The position numbers and the translations under genes are program-made. A DNA stretch of 64,000 nt from Aquila chrysaetos chrysaetos (lineage: Eukaryota > Chordata > Aves > Accipitriformes > Accipitridae), in assembly GCF_900496995.4 (NCBI RefSeq), contig NC_044018.1, positions 30,337,825 through 30,401,824 of the forward strand, given 5' to 3'. Under the pieces are notes generated by a model, which was not told the DNA's origin, searched no databases, and worked only from the letters and a program-made list of their open reading frames with translations. Positions 14,002 through 26,818 of this stretch are shown here, piece by piece (the stretch's first letter is position 1; every line of letters begins with the position of its first letter).

Positions 14002-17000
14002 CTTCTTGGAGAGCGAGGAGACATTCAACCCAAATCTTTGAGCCCTTTCCTTTAATTTATCCATGTTTACCTACAAAGACATAGGAAACAATTTATTTTT
14101 TTTTTTTAAAGTCACCAGCACCCAAGTTGCAGGGATAAAGATAAGGCTGCCTCCCGGAAAAGCCTCCCGGAACAGACTTGTGCACAGTGCTCAGCCTGAG
14201 GGAAAACTCCTCTGGGCACTGTGCTGCACTGCCATCCAGCAGCAACAGCTCCTGCCAGCACCAAGGGCTGCAAGACAGAACCAGTGTCCCAAACAAAGCT
14301 GCCAGAAACTGCCAGTCTGCCCCTTCGTTTCCTCAAACCAACCAAAGGATAAAGACCCCAGGTGCTGTTCCCCCTCCTGAAGGAGCGGTGGTTTCAGACT
14401 GTTACTGTGAGCCAGCTGTACCTGGTACCTTTGCTGTAGCGGTCTGGTCAACACAAACAAAAGATAAACAGCCTCGTAGGCAAACTTGCCAGTACTCCTA
14501 AAAGTTATCACTGCTATCTGGCTGCCACAGGTTTAAGAAGCCATTGCTGTACCCTCGCCCTTCCAAAACTATTGTGTCACATCTAATCAGGTCCCCAGAC
14601 CAAGCAGCTTCCCAACACATCACCCAGCCTGACTGGTTTCGCTGAGAGGCGTCAGCCACCGTTACGGCACTTATCCCTAACGAACGCAGACCTTCAGGGA
14701 CAAGCCTTCCATAGCACGTAGTTCTGCAGAGGGAACCCCGGTGCTACTCCGCCTCGCAGACGCTCATGCAAGATCTTTTATGCCCCTGGTACCAGAGAAA
14801 AACCTACAACCTTGCCTGGTGACAGATCGTGGCTTAACTCTGTTCTGCTCATCCTCAATTGAGCAGGCAAACACTGCGCCGGCTGCCCAATCTGACAGAG
14901 CTCTCAGCCCTGCACACTTTGGTGCCTCCTACTTAGACCTGGAATTCAGACGGGCAAAGCAGCATCAGCCATTAAAAGCAGAGTAATTTACTACAGGTCA
15001 TTCGTTATTTCCATTCCCCAGGCATAATTCAAGCAATTCAAACAAAAACAGAGAATGAAAGTCAGGCATATGAAAAAAACCCAAATATCCATCTTTGTTC
15101 CTTTCAGCATTTCATTCTAAAATCAGCTCATCTGAGAAAACTGTCACAGAGGCAGCCACAGGGATGTGAACCCATCAAGTTCAGTGCCAGCATAACATCC
15201 AGGTGGGCTACATCATTAACTCTCACTCCACATATGTTGTTCCTGGACCATTTTGATAGTTTACCACTGCAGACAGGAACCTCTTTCTACAAATTACAAC
15301 ATGTGTTAAGGGCCTGACCAGCAGTAACTCAAGAACAAGAAGCATGTCTTACCGTGGGCTTGCTGTCTGCAGAGAGGCCTGAAATGAGGAGGCAAGAAAA
15401 AGAAAACCCAGTTAGAGAACAAACATCAGGAGCAGCAACTTATCTAAAAGGAGGTGCAGTAAAGTCACAGCACTGCCTGAAGCAGTCCTGCACCCATCCC
15501 ACCATAGACTAGTGAAGAACTGCTGTCCCATTTTTCCCAGGTTCCATCTCTGCTCACTACAGAATGAGTCTCCCAATTTCTTTTTCACCTTCAAATCAGC
15601 TTCTCCACCCGCAAAACTGCTGCCGTCCCACCTCGCTAAGACAGCTTTGGCAACTGAACCTGGCATTTTATGAAGCCAAACGACATCTGGCACTCTGTTT
15701 AAGGATACCACAGGAAACTCTAGCTACCCTCTTCCAGCTCTGCTTAGAAAAAATAGATACTGGGAAAAGTGTCTGAACTACCAAGGGAACAACACGCGTC
15801 CTTTTCTTCCTGATTCTACAATTCCCACTCAGAGCTCCTGGGCATGGTCAGGAAAAGGGACAGAAGTGAAAACAAAAGGTAGTCCCACCGGGATTTTTAT
15901 TCCCAGGAGTAATTAAGTATTTGCAGCAAGGTCACTCCATGGATTGGTTCTGCTTCACCTCCTCACCTTTAGTCGAAACTGTGGCCAAACCAAACCTGCC
16001 GAAGGTAAACAGAGCTTAGTCAGAGACTCGGGCAAAGATAAGGTCAGCCAATACCTGACATGTCAAGTCTTATGTGTGAACTTTTCCTTCAAATACTTTT
16101 CATGAGTGTACTTGAGTAAAACTGGTTTGGGGGCAAGATTAACTGGAACACACTATTATTGGCTAATGTAATTACTGCAGCAGCTCCTGAGCTTACTCTG
16201 CGTACAGCAATTCCCCACTTTCTTCGTAAAACCAACCTCAAAGTCCAGAAAGCTAGTTGTATCACCAGCAGTTCACCTTTTTTCCCTTTCACTGCCCTGT
16301 CTTTCCAGAATACCTGTGAGAACTGACCAAATTTCACCAGTATTTCAGCCCAAGCAACCCGTAAAGCATGCATCAAGCACTCCACAATCAGACAAAGCCC
16401 AAATTTGACACGGGGCTCTCCTGCCTCATGAGGAGGACCACCTCCCTGCAGGTGTAACACAGCACACGTCTGCAAACCCTCCAGTAAACCTGTCCACCGT
16501 TTGTTCAGGCTGGGGGCAACCTCCACCTCATTTTTCAGACTCCTCCCCAGCGTTGCTGTCCCACCACCCGAGCACAGCACAGAGCCAGGTTCACCTCACA
16601 CTAACACAACCTGCCACTGGCAGACGTGTCCGGAGAGGTCTTCTCTCAGGCAAGAAGAGGGGAGAAGGCTCCAAGTGTAGACTCACCGAGCTGCCCGTGC
16701 TGCCTTCTTGCTCTCCAGGCTCACGGGCACATTGAAGCGTTCAGCCCTCTTCTGCATTCGCTGGAGGAGGGAGAGAAAGGAACCAACTGAGGAAAAGCAA
16801 AAATTTGAAGGGTACAGAAAGGAGGTTCTGCAGACAGAGAGAGGCACGCAAACTCAACACATGGTGGCCTAACACTCCAACGTGCCCTGCCAGACCAGCA
16901 GCATGCAGCCTGGAAAGGGGAAAAGCACCCCGCTGTACCCGCAGGTAAAGGGAGAGTTGCTGCAGGCACCTTCCCTTGGCTTGTGCCATCCAAGAAGCCA

Positions 17001-20000
17001 CCCCGCAGCCTCCAGGACATACGCTTGACCAAAAGGTGCTCTCATGGTTCTGATAAACACAGGCCTAATAAAAAAACTCATAAAAAAGGTATGCCATTAC
17101 TCTACTGCTCAGAGACCGTTCCTAGGAAAGGAGACGTGCAAAAAGAGAATGGGACCAGGGAGCTGACAGAGACAGGCGACTATTTTAAGATAATACAAGG
17201 CTGCAACTGTGCTGGAGGCTGGCGTGCCGCACACCTCTCCCAGGGAAGCCCTTGTGCCAGAGGGAAAGGAGCAGTGCTCCTGGCAGGGACTACAAAGGGA
17301 ACTGCCCTGACTTCCCTCCTGGAGGCAGGAAGCAAGCAGTAGGCACAACCAGCTTCGGCTGATTTGCAAGAAGGGAGGCAAACAAGATTTCCTTTTCTTC
17401 CCCCCTAAGCAAAAGGCCAAAGAAATATGCTAGAAAAGGGGATGGGGGGGTGTTTGTTTTCAGGGAACTTATTTATTTGGCACAAGCCTTTTCACAAGAA
17501 GCCGACACTATTCATGAACTTGGCTCAGCCTTGCAAGCAGAGTTTGCCATTAGCAGTGCAATTCAAGACGAAGTTCAGCTACGCAGAAAGGAGTCGGCCT
17601 GCTGCCCTTGCTGCAGGCAAGGCTCGCCTGGCTTGGAGCACACTGCCCTGGGCACGGAAAAGCTTGGAAACATCAGAAGCACAAGGGTTTGCACCTAGGA
17701 GTGTTAAATCCCCTTAAAAGCTTAAGGGAAATATTTAACATTTTATTATTACGCAAGGGCCCAAAAATGTGTTTGGTGCTTTAAAGGTTAGAGAAACAGA
17801 TATTATTTTAATGGAAACATTTACTTTAGCCAAAAGCACAGCAAGAAGCGTAATAAACATGTGCATCAAAACATAAATGTTTAGAAAAGATGGATTAGGA
17901 ACACCACTCCTAATAGTGTCAGTACTGAGGAACTTTTACTCAACTGAGTAGAAACAATAAAGACAGAAAAAAATGTACCACTCGGGTCAAAGCATATTTC
18001 CTTATTCTTTCTGACACTCTGAAGAATATCAAAAGAAATACCTGAAGAGGCAGCTTCTGAAAGGACTCTCGACTACAGCCAAGCCATGCCAGATCAGAGC
18101 AAAGGTTCCACTACCCCAGTATCCCCCCAAAGGTGACTATTACAGTCAGACGGGTAGTCTGCCTCCTTTACACCCTCCCAGACTCAAGTAATCCACAGCA
18201 AACGACTGACTGAATTTCAGGCTGTGCTCACATTTGCATTCGTTTATCCCTGATGGTTGTCGCCCTTCCTAGGAATTTGTCTCCTTGCTTTTTGAACTCA
18301 TCTGCATTTCTAGCATCTGTAAGAGCCCACATTAACAGCCTCCAGTGTTCAATTATGCATTGTATGGGAAAATAATTCCTTTCTATCTTCAAAAACCATC
18401 TACAACATAATTTTGCTGAGACCTGATTCACTCTCAGTCAAAAAAAAAAAGTGGATTTCCTGGGAACAGATTTGTCAGAATTTAGAGAAAAACAAAGGGC
18501 AAGAGTATAACTTCAGCAACTTCGCTTAATGAGCTCTTTAACCAGCTACGGCCAAGGGGAGCCCCACATCACAGGGGACATTGCTCCTTCAGCAACAGTT
18601 CCAGCTCACATCAGGTACTATGTTTCTCCTCATAACTCCCTGACTGAGGTCATAATCCTCTGCTTGCGACATCACCCTGGTTGCTGTGGAAATGATCGTG
18701 TCCCAAACAGAAGATTAAAACTCTAAAGTAGTGGTGAACAGCAGGGAGACAAGAATCATGTTTTCATAGTGATTTCTTTCTTATGGAACACGAGCAAAAA
18801 AATAAGAGGGGGGATTAGAGAACCACAATCAGATTCCTGAAACTCAAAGTTTCGCAAAGTTTTCCCAGAGGAATTGGCAGCTTCTAAGTATGTTTGTTTT
18901 AAATAAGCCCAGCAAATGCAAGCGGCAAAGTTAAAGAAGATAAAGATGAGATGATCTGTTAGCTTGTATCAGTTCCTCCCCAACTGATTACTCCCTAAAG
19001 CATATCCTCAACAAAGCTTTGTAGTTTTACGTGTCCGAAACAATCGGGCTTGCAGCAAGTCGTGAGGGACAGGGATGTGCCATGGCCTGATGAACTCCAC
19101 AGAGGAACTTTTCACGTTCGCAATAGCAGGAAACACAATTTATACACCAGAATCATAACAGAGGCAGTTCAAGTCTATCAGTCTTTATGATCCAGAGCAG
19201 AGGACGCTACAGGGCAAAGTCCATCTTTGTCTGCGATGGAACGACACCCCAGGAATGACTCAGCTTGCCGCTGCTAAGTTGGAAATATTGAGGTAGGGTC
19301 AACGGTGGTTGGTGGCAGAAAGCAACGGCAGTGAGCAGCAAGGAAAGAGGCATTAACGGACAATTGAGAGAAACATTCCTTAAGATCTAGCATCAAAATG
19401 AAATGTGCCATGGGGTCACCACCCTGCCAGGTCACTCCACCGCCAGCGACCAGTCATTAATATAAAATCAAGGAAAAATAAAGCAGGTTTACAATGGAAA
19501 CACTGACACTGCCTCAGCAACACACAAAAGAGACTTTGAATGAAGTGAATACGGAAACCGACACCTCGGAGGATGAAGTAGCAGAAGGAACCTTACCTCC
19601 ATCTGCGATATTTCTGATGTTATTTTCACTACCTTCTTTTCCGTAATCCTAGAGGTGTGTGGGAAAGAGAGAAATCAGTCAGAAGAGCTCTCATTAGTTT
19701 CACAAGCATGCCCCAGTAGCAGAGGTATTGGGGTTCTCTCCTCCCAGCCACTAGTCTCTGGCAACACCACCACCATCTTAACTGAGGGCCTGTTTTTAAC
19801 CGAGAACAGCCACAAGCCAGCATCCCCCTTATGAGGGCAAGTTTAGAGCCAGATATCGATGCTAAGTGAAGTATGAAGCCTGTGAAACTTTTAACCAAAG
19901 TCTAGGGTGTATTAGGGGCAGGAAACACACGGCCCAGTGAAGGTGCAGCCGCGGGTTCTCCTGTGAGCCTAACTAGTGCCTTGAGCACTCCCGAATTCCT

Positions 20001-23000
20001 TTGGCAATGATGGCAAGCAAGCTGGAAAAGACACAAGAACCAGCCACACTCTCACCCATTCTCTACACAGGCTTGGAGGAATAACTCCATTTAAGGCAAG
20101 AGAAACATTCTGTGATTTTAGTAGGGCGCTGCAGATGCATCTCGAAATGCTAGGGGGATATTACAGCAAGAGGCCGCAGACCTACACACCCAAGAATAAC
20201 CCCCTGCCCATCTTAAGGCTCTTAACAGTAACATTCAGCTCTTGTTAGAAGCCCAAAGCCTCGACTGCAAGCCCCAAAGAGCTTTATTCCTTTATGGCCC
20301 ACAAATACAAAGGATTGTTCTGTTCTAGTTCATGGGACAGCCGCAGGCAACTTTCCCCAGGTCAGCCCCAGCACCCCGAGCCCAGGCTCCATTTCAAACA
20401 CACACTTCCTGAACAATGTGCAGCTGACAACAGCGGGACCAGTAAAAAGACTGAACAAAAATATAATGGAGTGGGCGTGCTCCAAAGTTTATGCTCCGAA
20501 AACAGAGCTCAGGCTCGAGGGGGAAAACAAAAGAGGAAGAGACAAAGTTCGGAAGTTCCCAGGCTAAATGAAATAGCATCCTCCTCCTCCAAACAACTCC
20601 CATAAAACAGTGGGTCACAGCCAGCCTCATTAAGGTCTCCCATTTAGAAAAATGCACTGCTTTTGTTCCAGATTCCCGGACAGGTTTCTCATTTTATGCC
20701 CTGAAAGGTAGTAATGGTTTAATGGCACTTTCACAGGAAGCAATTCTGCCTGGGACCTGGCGCTTGCTGGCGCGGCTCAGCGGGCACAGGACGCCCCCTC
20801 CTGCCCACACGGCCACCTCGGGCCCGCCGGCTGCAAGCCCAGGGCTCACTTCGGGCTCGCTTCGTCCTGTGAGCCACGGAGGGGAGAGCAGCCCCACAGA
20901 CAGACAGACGGACAGACCACCGCGTTATCACACAGGGCTCAGGCAAGGGCCACAATCCTGCTCTAACGCGTGCGAGCCGCAACCCCCTTTCATCCCAAAC
21001 TCCAAAAACAGGGCTGTGCTGCCGGCCCTCGCACCCCACGGGTTTGCTTTGTTCTACTCAGAAAGGATAGTTACACATCAGGCGATTTTACAGGAGGCTC
21101 TTCTACTTTGACAGGTGGCTCTACCGGCTTCGGCTCTTCTTCCTGCAAGTCAAGGAGTTGAGAGGAGGTCAGATAATAAATACTCCAGCCAGCTGACCAA
21201 GAGAGAAACACCACAGCAGGGACACTGTCAAGTCTTTTGGGTTCTCACTGGTTTAAAAGGCACATGCCTATAATTCAGCCTGCACATATCCAAAGATTTC
21301 TGTACGATTTGTTTAACTCTGCCCACTAAGGCAAGGTCTGCAGCAAGAAGTAATATTACGCGCTCACAGCCTCAGTCTGGCAGGGTTTGAACACTAGCTG
21401 TTATGGACACAGACTCTTGTTTTGTTTTCCCAAAGTCTAAACTCTTACCAGAAGGTCTGGGCTTCACAAGGCTTCGGAAGTAACTCAAGCGAGACAGTCT
21501 CCAGCCCGCAAGTGGAGCGGCAAACAACATCGAAACTACACAGCGCTCACGCTCAATGCCCAGCATCAATCTGGTAAGACCCATCTCACTTCTCGCCAAA
21601 TACTTTTTGTGAAACTGGGGAGAAATCTCCCATATCCTCCACCCGCCCTTGCGTCACATGCATTTGCCAAGCAGCGAAGAGCCCGACAGTTGGAAGAATC
21701 GGTTCTCGCTGGTGTTTTAAGCACAAAGTGCTTTCCCAGGTCAGATCTCCTCACCTCCCTCAGAACAAATTCTCCTGCTTTAAGGCTTGCCCCCACAGGC
21801 CGCCCAGCCCAGCCCGGGCCCGGCACAGTCAGGGTACCGGCTGGCCAACTTTTTCTTACATGTCCTTTCTTAAAAAGCAGGCCACGCTCCAATCACATTT
21901 GCTGTTCAGTTCATGACAAAAACCACTGGGCAATGAGGTGTGAATCCTGCTGAACACGGACAGAATGACCCTGCTCTGAAGTGGCAGCCACACACCAAGA
22001 TTACATAGTCTGCCAGAACCCCGTACCACATGCTCTGCCTGCTAACAGAGCAACATCGAGCCTTTGGCGTAAAAAATAGGAGGTTTAGACCCAACAAGGA
22101 ATGACAATGGTGCTTTAAAATAGACACGGCCTCTGGTATTGCAGCGTTCCTTGCGCACAGAACCGGAACGCAGCCTGTGGGAGGTCGCGTGCCCCCAGGC
22201 AAACCAGAAGCCCCTGCATGGGCCGTCGGCAGGACAGTCTGCCCAGCAGAAGACTTACCTCTATTTCTTCTCCCAAGACATCTTCTTCATTTGCTTCTTC
22301 TTCAGCTGGAGGACAAAACAACAGAGCAATTGCAGTAGCAAATTACTTTAGTAATATCTCTGGCTTCTCAGATAAAGCCTACTATGAGAATTTTACTTGG
22401 GAAAGCAGGAAGCAAAGGCAGTTACAGCAAAGGACTCAGACCAGAGTTCTTCTCCTTCACCCTCATGTTCCACGTGAAGCCCAGGAGATCTCTCACCACC
22501 GATAACCCCAGAGCAACCCCCAGCTCGTAAGGACTTTGGGAAGGAGCCCGCTAACGAGCCGCCCCACTCAACAAGGCACCCACCGTGCTCCTCCAGGTAA
22601 GCCTGGAGCCTGTTGATCAGATCCTGCTTGTTGCCTTTTGCTTCCAGGCCGCGAGCCAGACACTCCTGCTTCAGTTCAGCCAACTACAGAACGCAAGAAG
22701 CTTCCAGTTAGCGCGTGCAGAAGCACACCAAGAACATAAAAAAAAATTATAATTAGAAAAAGCATATAAATAAGCCAAGGCGATTTGGGCTTTTTTTAGG
22801 AGCCTCGAAGGCCATCTCCTCACGTCAAACACCAGTCGCGCCCCTGGGCTCCCAGGATTTCCCCCCAAACAGGCTGGTTCCCTCCTCAGCGCCGGAGAAG
22901 GATCGCTCCCCGCCGCCTGTCACGGGCCGGGCCGGGCAACCGGAGAACGGCGTGGGTGCCCCGGAGGGCAGGGGCATCGCCAGGGACCCCCCCACCGCCA

Positions 23001-23266
23001 CCGCCTCCCCCGGGCGGGCAGCGGCGAGAGGGCGGCTGCCAGGCGAGACTGAGAAGGACCCGGGCAGGAGGGGTGACCGCCGGAGGTGGGGAACCCTCCC
23101 GGGACACCGGGGGACACCGGAGGGGAGGGGGGGGCCAGGCCGGCGGGAGCCCGGGGCCCACAGCTGCCCGGGCCGGGACAGGCCGCGACCCCCGCCCCTC
23201 CCCGAGCTCCGCAGGCCGCTCGGCCGGTACCTTCAGCTTATGGAGCTCCACAGTCTCCGCCGCCAT
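14002..23266 (-). CDS. SARNP: SAP domain-containing ribonucleoprotein (SARNP/CIP29), 3' end beyond the left edge
   Basis: Nuclear RNA-binding protein of the TREX/mRNA-export pathway that partners DDX39 helicases. Nine coding exons are visible with GT/AG borders and continuous phase: 23231-23266, 22584-22683, 22259-22305, 21075-21142, 19597-19648, 16687-16760, 15967-15995, 15353-15378 and 14002-14070. They total 501 nt, or 167 residues. The start MAAETVELHKLK is followed by the SAP domain (LAELKQECLARGLEAKG..., residues 13-46), an acidic linker, then helical repeats including RMQKRAERFNVPVSL and KERAQRFGLNVSSLSKK. The human protein is about 210 residues, so roughly the last 43 are missing and should lie left of position 1. 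Two exons are very small (29 and 26 nt). The introns contain no other gene I could see. It shares a CpG-rich divergent promoter with ORMDL2. Confidence 0.95.
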
Positions 23267-24192
23267 CTTGTCGCCCCCTCAGCCCGTTGCCGTCCCCGCC
23301 CCCGTTGACCGCCCATCACCCAATCGACGCCGCCCTTCCTCAACCGGCGATTTCAAACCACTTCCCAACACCGCTTCTCACGACTGGCCGGGCCTCCCCC
23401 GCCACTCCCCTTCCACTATTGGCCTGCCGGCGCTCGAGGGGCGGGGAGACGCTGAGCGACGGGACGAGCGGCCAATGAGGGAGGGGGGAGTGACCCCACC
23501 GGGCGTGAGGACTTCCTGGAGACGAGCCCCGGGGGCGGGCAGGGACCTGGCAACGGCCGCGGAGCCGCCGGGTGCGTCGGGGGGGTCTGTGAGGGGATGG
23601 GGGGGCTGTGGGAGAACAGGGCGGGCTGTGAGGGGCCGGGGGAGCTGGGCAGGGGGGCTGTGGGAGAACAGGGGGGCTGTGAGGGGCCGGGGAAGCTGCG
23701 AGGCCATGGCGGCAGGGCCGGGCACTGAGGCGGGAGCAGGCGTACCAGGCCCTGGGGAGGGATCTGCAGTCGTTTTCCGGCCCCACGCGTGCGTTTAGGG
23801 CTGAGGAGTCATGCTCTCGGGGAGGAGAGCAGACATTTTGCCTACCTGTCCGGTGGAGAAGCAGCACGGGGTGAACGTGGGGGAGAGGGGAGCCCCGTTA
23901 TGGGGTAGTTCTTCCTCAGTTCCCAGCGTTTCTGGTGGCTGGGGGTGAGCTCATTCTTTTTCTCCTTGTCTTTGTGTTCCTGGCCTTAGGGCTGAGGTGC
24001 GGAGTCGCTAATTAGGGAGCTGGCATCAGCGGTGTGTTGGGGTTAAGCACATGGGAAGGCCGGGGTGAGAGGTGCTGCAGGAAGACCCTGGATGTGGGGC
24101 TACGCCAAGAGCCCTGACTGGGTTAGGAATTGCAGAGATTTGGGAAAACCTCTCTGAGGAGACCTCTGGAAGCCTCCGTTTGTCTGCTCCAG
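23267..24192. promoter_or_regulatory. Divergent SARNP/ORMDL2 promoter and ORMDL2 5' untranslated region
   Basis: This is the gap between two oppositely directed start codons. It is CpG-dense and holds CCAAT-type boxes at about 23321 (CCAAT), 23416 (ATTGG) and 23470 (CCAAT), a typical TATA-less housekeeping arrangement. The ORMDL2 coding exon begins after an acceptor at 24191-24192, so an untranslated first exon must lie in this gap. Its exact borders were not resolved. Confidence 0.7.
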
Positions 24193-24193
24193 G

Positions 24194-25187
24194 ATGAACG
24201 TCGGCGTGGCGCACAGCGAGGTGAACCCCAACACGCGGGTGATGAACAGCCGGGGGATCTGGCTGGCGTATGTGATCTCCGTGGGAGTCCTCCACGTCGT
24301 TCTCCTCAGCATCCCGTTCTTCAGCGTTCCTGTGGTCTGGACGCTCACCAACGTCATACACAACCTGGTTAGTCAAAACTTGGCCTGCTCTTCTCCCAGG
24401 GCTGGAAAGCATGTAGGCTGGTGTTCGCCGGGTATGGTTCCATGTCCCCCGGCTATAAGGAAGCCCCTGGTTCCTGTGGGGCACTGAGGGAAAGGCTGGG
24501 GGGTTGGTGCTGTGGGGGGACATGCAGCTGATGAAAGGCCGTTAGCTTGGGAAGCTACTGTGAGAGGGCACAAAGCGCATTTCTGTCCCGGCAGCAGATT
24601 GTCCCCGGCTGGCTTTACATCTTCTCCCCCCTTGAAACCCGCAGGTCATGTACTTGCTGCTGCACACAGTGAAGGGGACCCCCTTCGAGACCCCGGACCA
24701 GGGCAAGGATCGCCTCCTCACGCACTGGGAGCAGATAGACTACGGGACGCAGTGCACCTCGTCACGCAAGTTCCTCAGCGTCTCCCCGGTAGTGCTGTGA
24801 GTATCGCTGAATCAGGCAGGAGGGTGCAGGGGGGGCTCAGGAGGGTGTTTAAGGCACGCGGTGGGACCATCGGGCTTCTGTCGGCACAGCCGCCCTGGCA
24901 CGAACGGGTCCTGGGGCTAGAGGGTTCCCCAGCTGCGAGGCGCTGTTTTGTGCAGGGAACGCCAGCGAGGCACCCGAAATCCCCCCAGTGCTGGCAGTGG
25001 GGAGGGTGGGAGTGACACAGAGCTCACCCAGGGTCTCCCTCTCTCCTCCAGGTACCTCCTCACCAGCTTCTACACCAAATACGACCCCGTGCACTTTGTC
25101 GTCAACACGGCTTCCCTGCTCAGCGTCCTTCTGCCCAAGCTGCCCCAGTTCCACGGCGTGCGGGTCTTTGGCATCAACAAGTACTGA
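24194..25187 (+). CDS. ORMDL2: ORM1-like protein 2, ER regulator of serine palmitoyltransferase
   Basis: ORMDL proteins are small multi-pass ER membrane proteins that bind serine palmitoyltransferase and restrain sphingolipid synthesis. Coding exons are 24194-24367, 24645-24796 and 25052-25187, giving 153 residues, the usual family length. It begins [20 protein letters not shown] and ends [12 protein letters not shown], both nearly identical to the human protein. Membrane segments are visible at [20 protein letters not shown] and around [19 protein letters not shown]. The ATG sits one base after an acceptor. ORMDL1 and ORMDL3 are close paralogues; the neighbours SARNP and DNAJC14 identify this copy as ORMDL2. 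Confidence 0.97.
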
Positions 25188-25555
25188 GGCTTCCAGCAGA
25201 GCCGGGGGACAGAGAGGGGATGCCGGAGCGGCGCGAGGCACTGGCTGGAGAGCAGGGGTGAGGCATGAGGAGGGCTGGGCGCGGGGCAGGGACCGCTCTA
25301 GCTTTTAGCCAGGGTTTTAGCCAGGTTCCTCCATCTCGGAGAAGCTCCTCACTGGGACCTTTATCTCTTCGGTGAAGCGAGAAGCGCAGCTGAGCGGTAC
25401 AGAGCGAGAAGTTGTGTCATGTGCGTGTTTCCTTCAAGCTAACCAACCTCCATGTAACCCTGCAGAAAGCACTTACGAGGGGAGAACTGCTGACTAGTGG
25501 GAAGAGTTGCCCATCTACACTTCCCTCGTCCTCATGTTTTATAGATTTACACCAT

Positions 25556-25561
25556 AATAAA
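25556..25561 (+). terminator. Polyadenylation signal of ORMDL2
   Basis: A canonical AATAAA lies about 370 bp after the ORMDL2 stop, giving a compact 3' UTR. A second plus-strand AATAAA near 26273 could serve a longer form. Confidence 0.7.
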
Positions 25562-26716
25562 GAAATTCAGTGACAGGAGCAGCCTCCTCACAGTGGGACC
25601 AGCCCCGGCTCACACCTCCCTCCCACCTCTCCCTGGACAGACCAGCCAGACTTCTTCAAACCGTACTTTTAATTTAACAAAAGTGATAAGAAAAAGGTAC
25701 ACTACCATTTAAAACCCAGCTGCTCTGGTCTGGGAGTACAAAAAGGTTAGCGAAAAGCAATCGTGGCCTACAGCAGCGTTTCTTAGGGTGTTTCAGCTCA
25801 GCTGGGGGGGCGGCCAGCTCCCCCCGAGCACCTGGCTCCGGTCGGTGGCAGGCCAGGAGCCTCGCGCAGCCCCCAAGGGCTGTTACTCCCTGCTAAGAAC
25901 CGGCGCAGCCGCCGTGCTGCTGCCTGGCCCACGGTTTGGAGAGCTGGGAAACGCCAAACGCTTGGTGAGGTGCCGGACACTCACACGTCTCTTGGCAAAA
26001 ACTGTTCGCGATACAACTCAAGATATTGGCGGCAGCACGGAACCAGCTCCTGCCTCCGGACTTTGCTTTTTGTAAAAAAATAATAAGCTGCTCTTCATCC
26101 CCGGCGCTGAGGGAGGGGGATGAGGGTCCCTCAAGCAAAGTTGAGGCAGGAAAAGCAAAACCGGCACGGGGGGGCCAGGCTGTGACACTGGGGTCCCGGC
26201 TGGGCAGCACCCACGAGGAGGAGCGCAGCTAACGTACGCAGATGTATTAATAGAAAGGGGATGCACGCGGTAATAAATAGATCTGTACGAGCAAAAAGTA
26301 ACGAGCTGCTTAAAAAAAAAAATATGCAAAGTGTGCTGGCAGAGGCTCGAGGCGAGGCGCAGCTGGGGTGGGGGGCTCGGGGGGGCCCCTCCAACGGCCC
26401 CCTGCAGCTGAACGAGCAGAGGGGGGGGGCTCTCCTGCGCGGCAGCTCCCCCACCCCAGCACCAGCGCGGAGAGGAAGGGACCCGGCCACCAGCTGCAGC
26501 TCCCTTCCCTCCGGAGCGTCACCTGAACGTTTACAATAACCCTGAAGAGATCCAGCAGCCGGTCTGTCCGTTCGTCTGTCCGTCCCGGCCCCCGCCTGCC
26601 TGCCCTGCGCCCCGCCGGGCTCTTTGGTACAGCTGGCTCCAACGCACAGCTCCTCCGGCACACGTTGGCCACGTCAGCCCACAAACTCCCTGGTTACTTT
26701 TAAATACAGAGAGGAC

Positions 26717-26748
<32 letters not shown>

Positions 26749-26763
26749 GAAAAATAGATTTTT
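25562..26763. other. Convergent interval between ORMDL2 and DNAJC14
   Basis: No coding exon was recognised. The interval probably holds 3' UTR sequence of one or both genes: on the minus strand an ATTAAA (plus 25668-25673) could end a long DNAJC14 transcript. A T18 tract followed at once by A14 (26717-26748) forms an AT hairpin just downstream of the proximal DNAJC14 poly(A) signal. Confidence 0.5.
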
Positions 26764-26769
26764 TTTATT
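26764..26769 (-). terminator. Proximal polyadenylation signal of DNAJC14
   Basis: An AATAAA on the minus strand lies only about 50 nt past the DNAJC14 stop codon at 26819, so the shortest transcript would have a very short 3' UTR. More distal signals further left are possible. Confidence 0.55.
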
Positions 26770-26818
26770 GGAAAGAGCCCTTTTCATGCCCAGCACAGCG
26801 CCGTCTGCCTGGCGCCGC

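Noticed and set aside
18228-18431. 67-codon minus-strand frame in a SARNP intron, possibly an old repeat
   Set aside because: No family recognised and no second copy in the window.
22956-23798. 280-codon plus-strand frame across the SARNP/ORMDL2 promoter
   Set aside because: A GC-rich CpG island gives few stops by chance; it is Gly/Pro/Arg-rich with no domain and overlaps SARNP exon 1.
26717-26748. T18/A14 tract as a retroposed poly(A) tail
   Set aside because: No target-site duplication or retroposon body beside it; a simple AT tract is enough.
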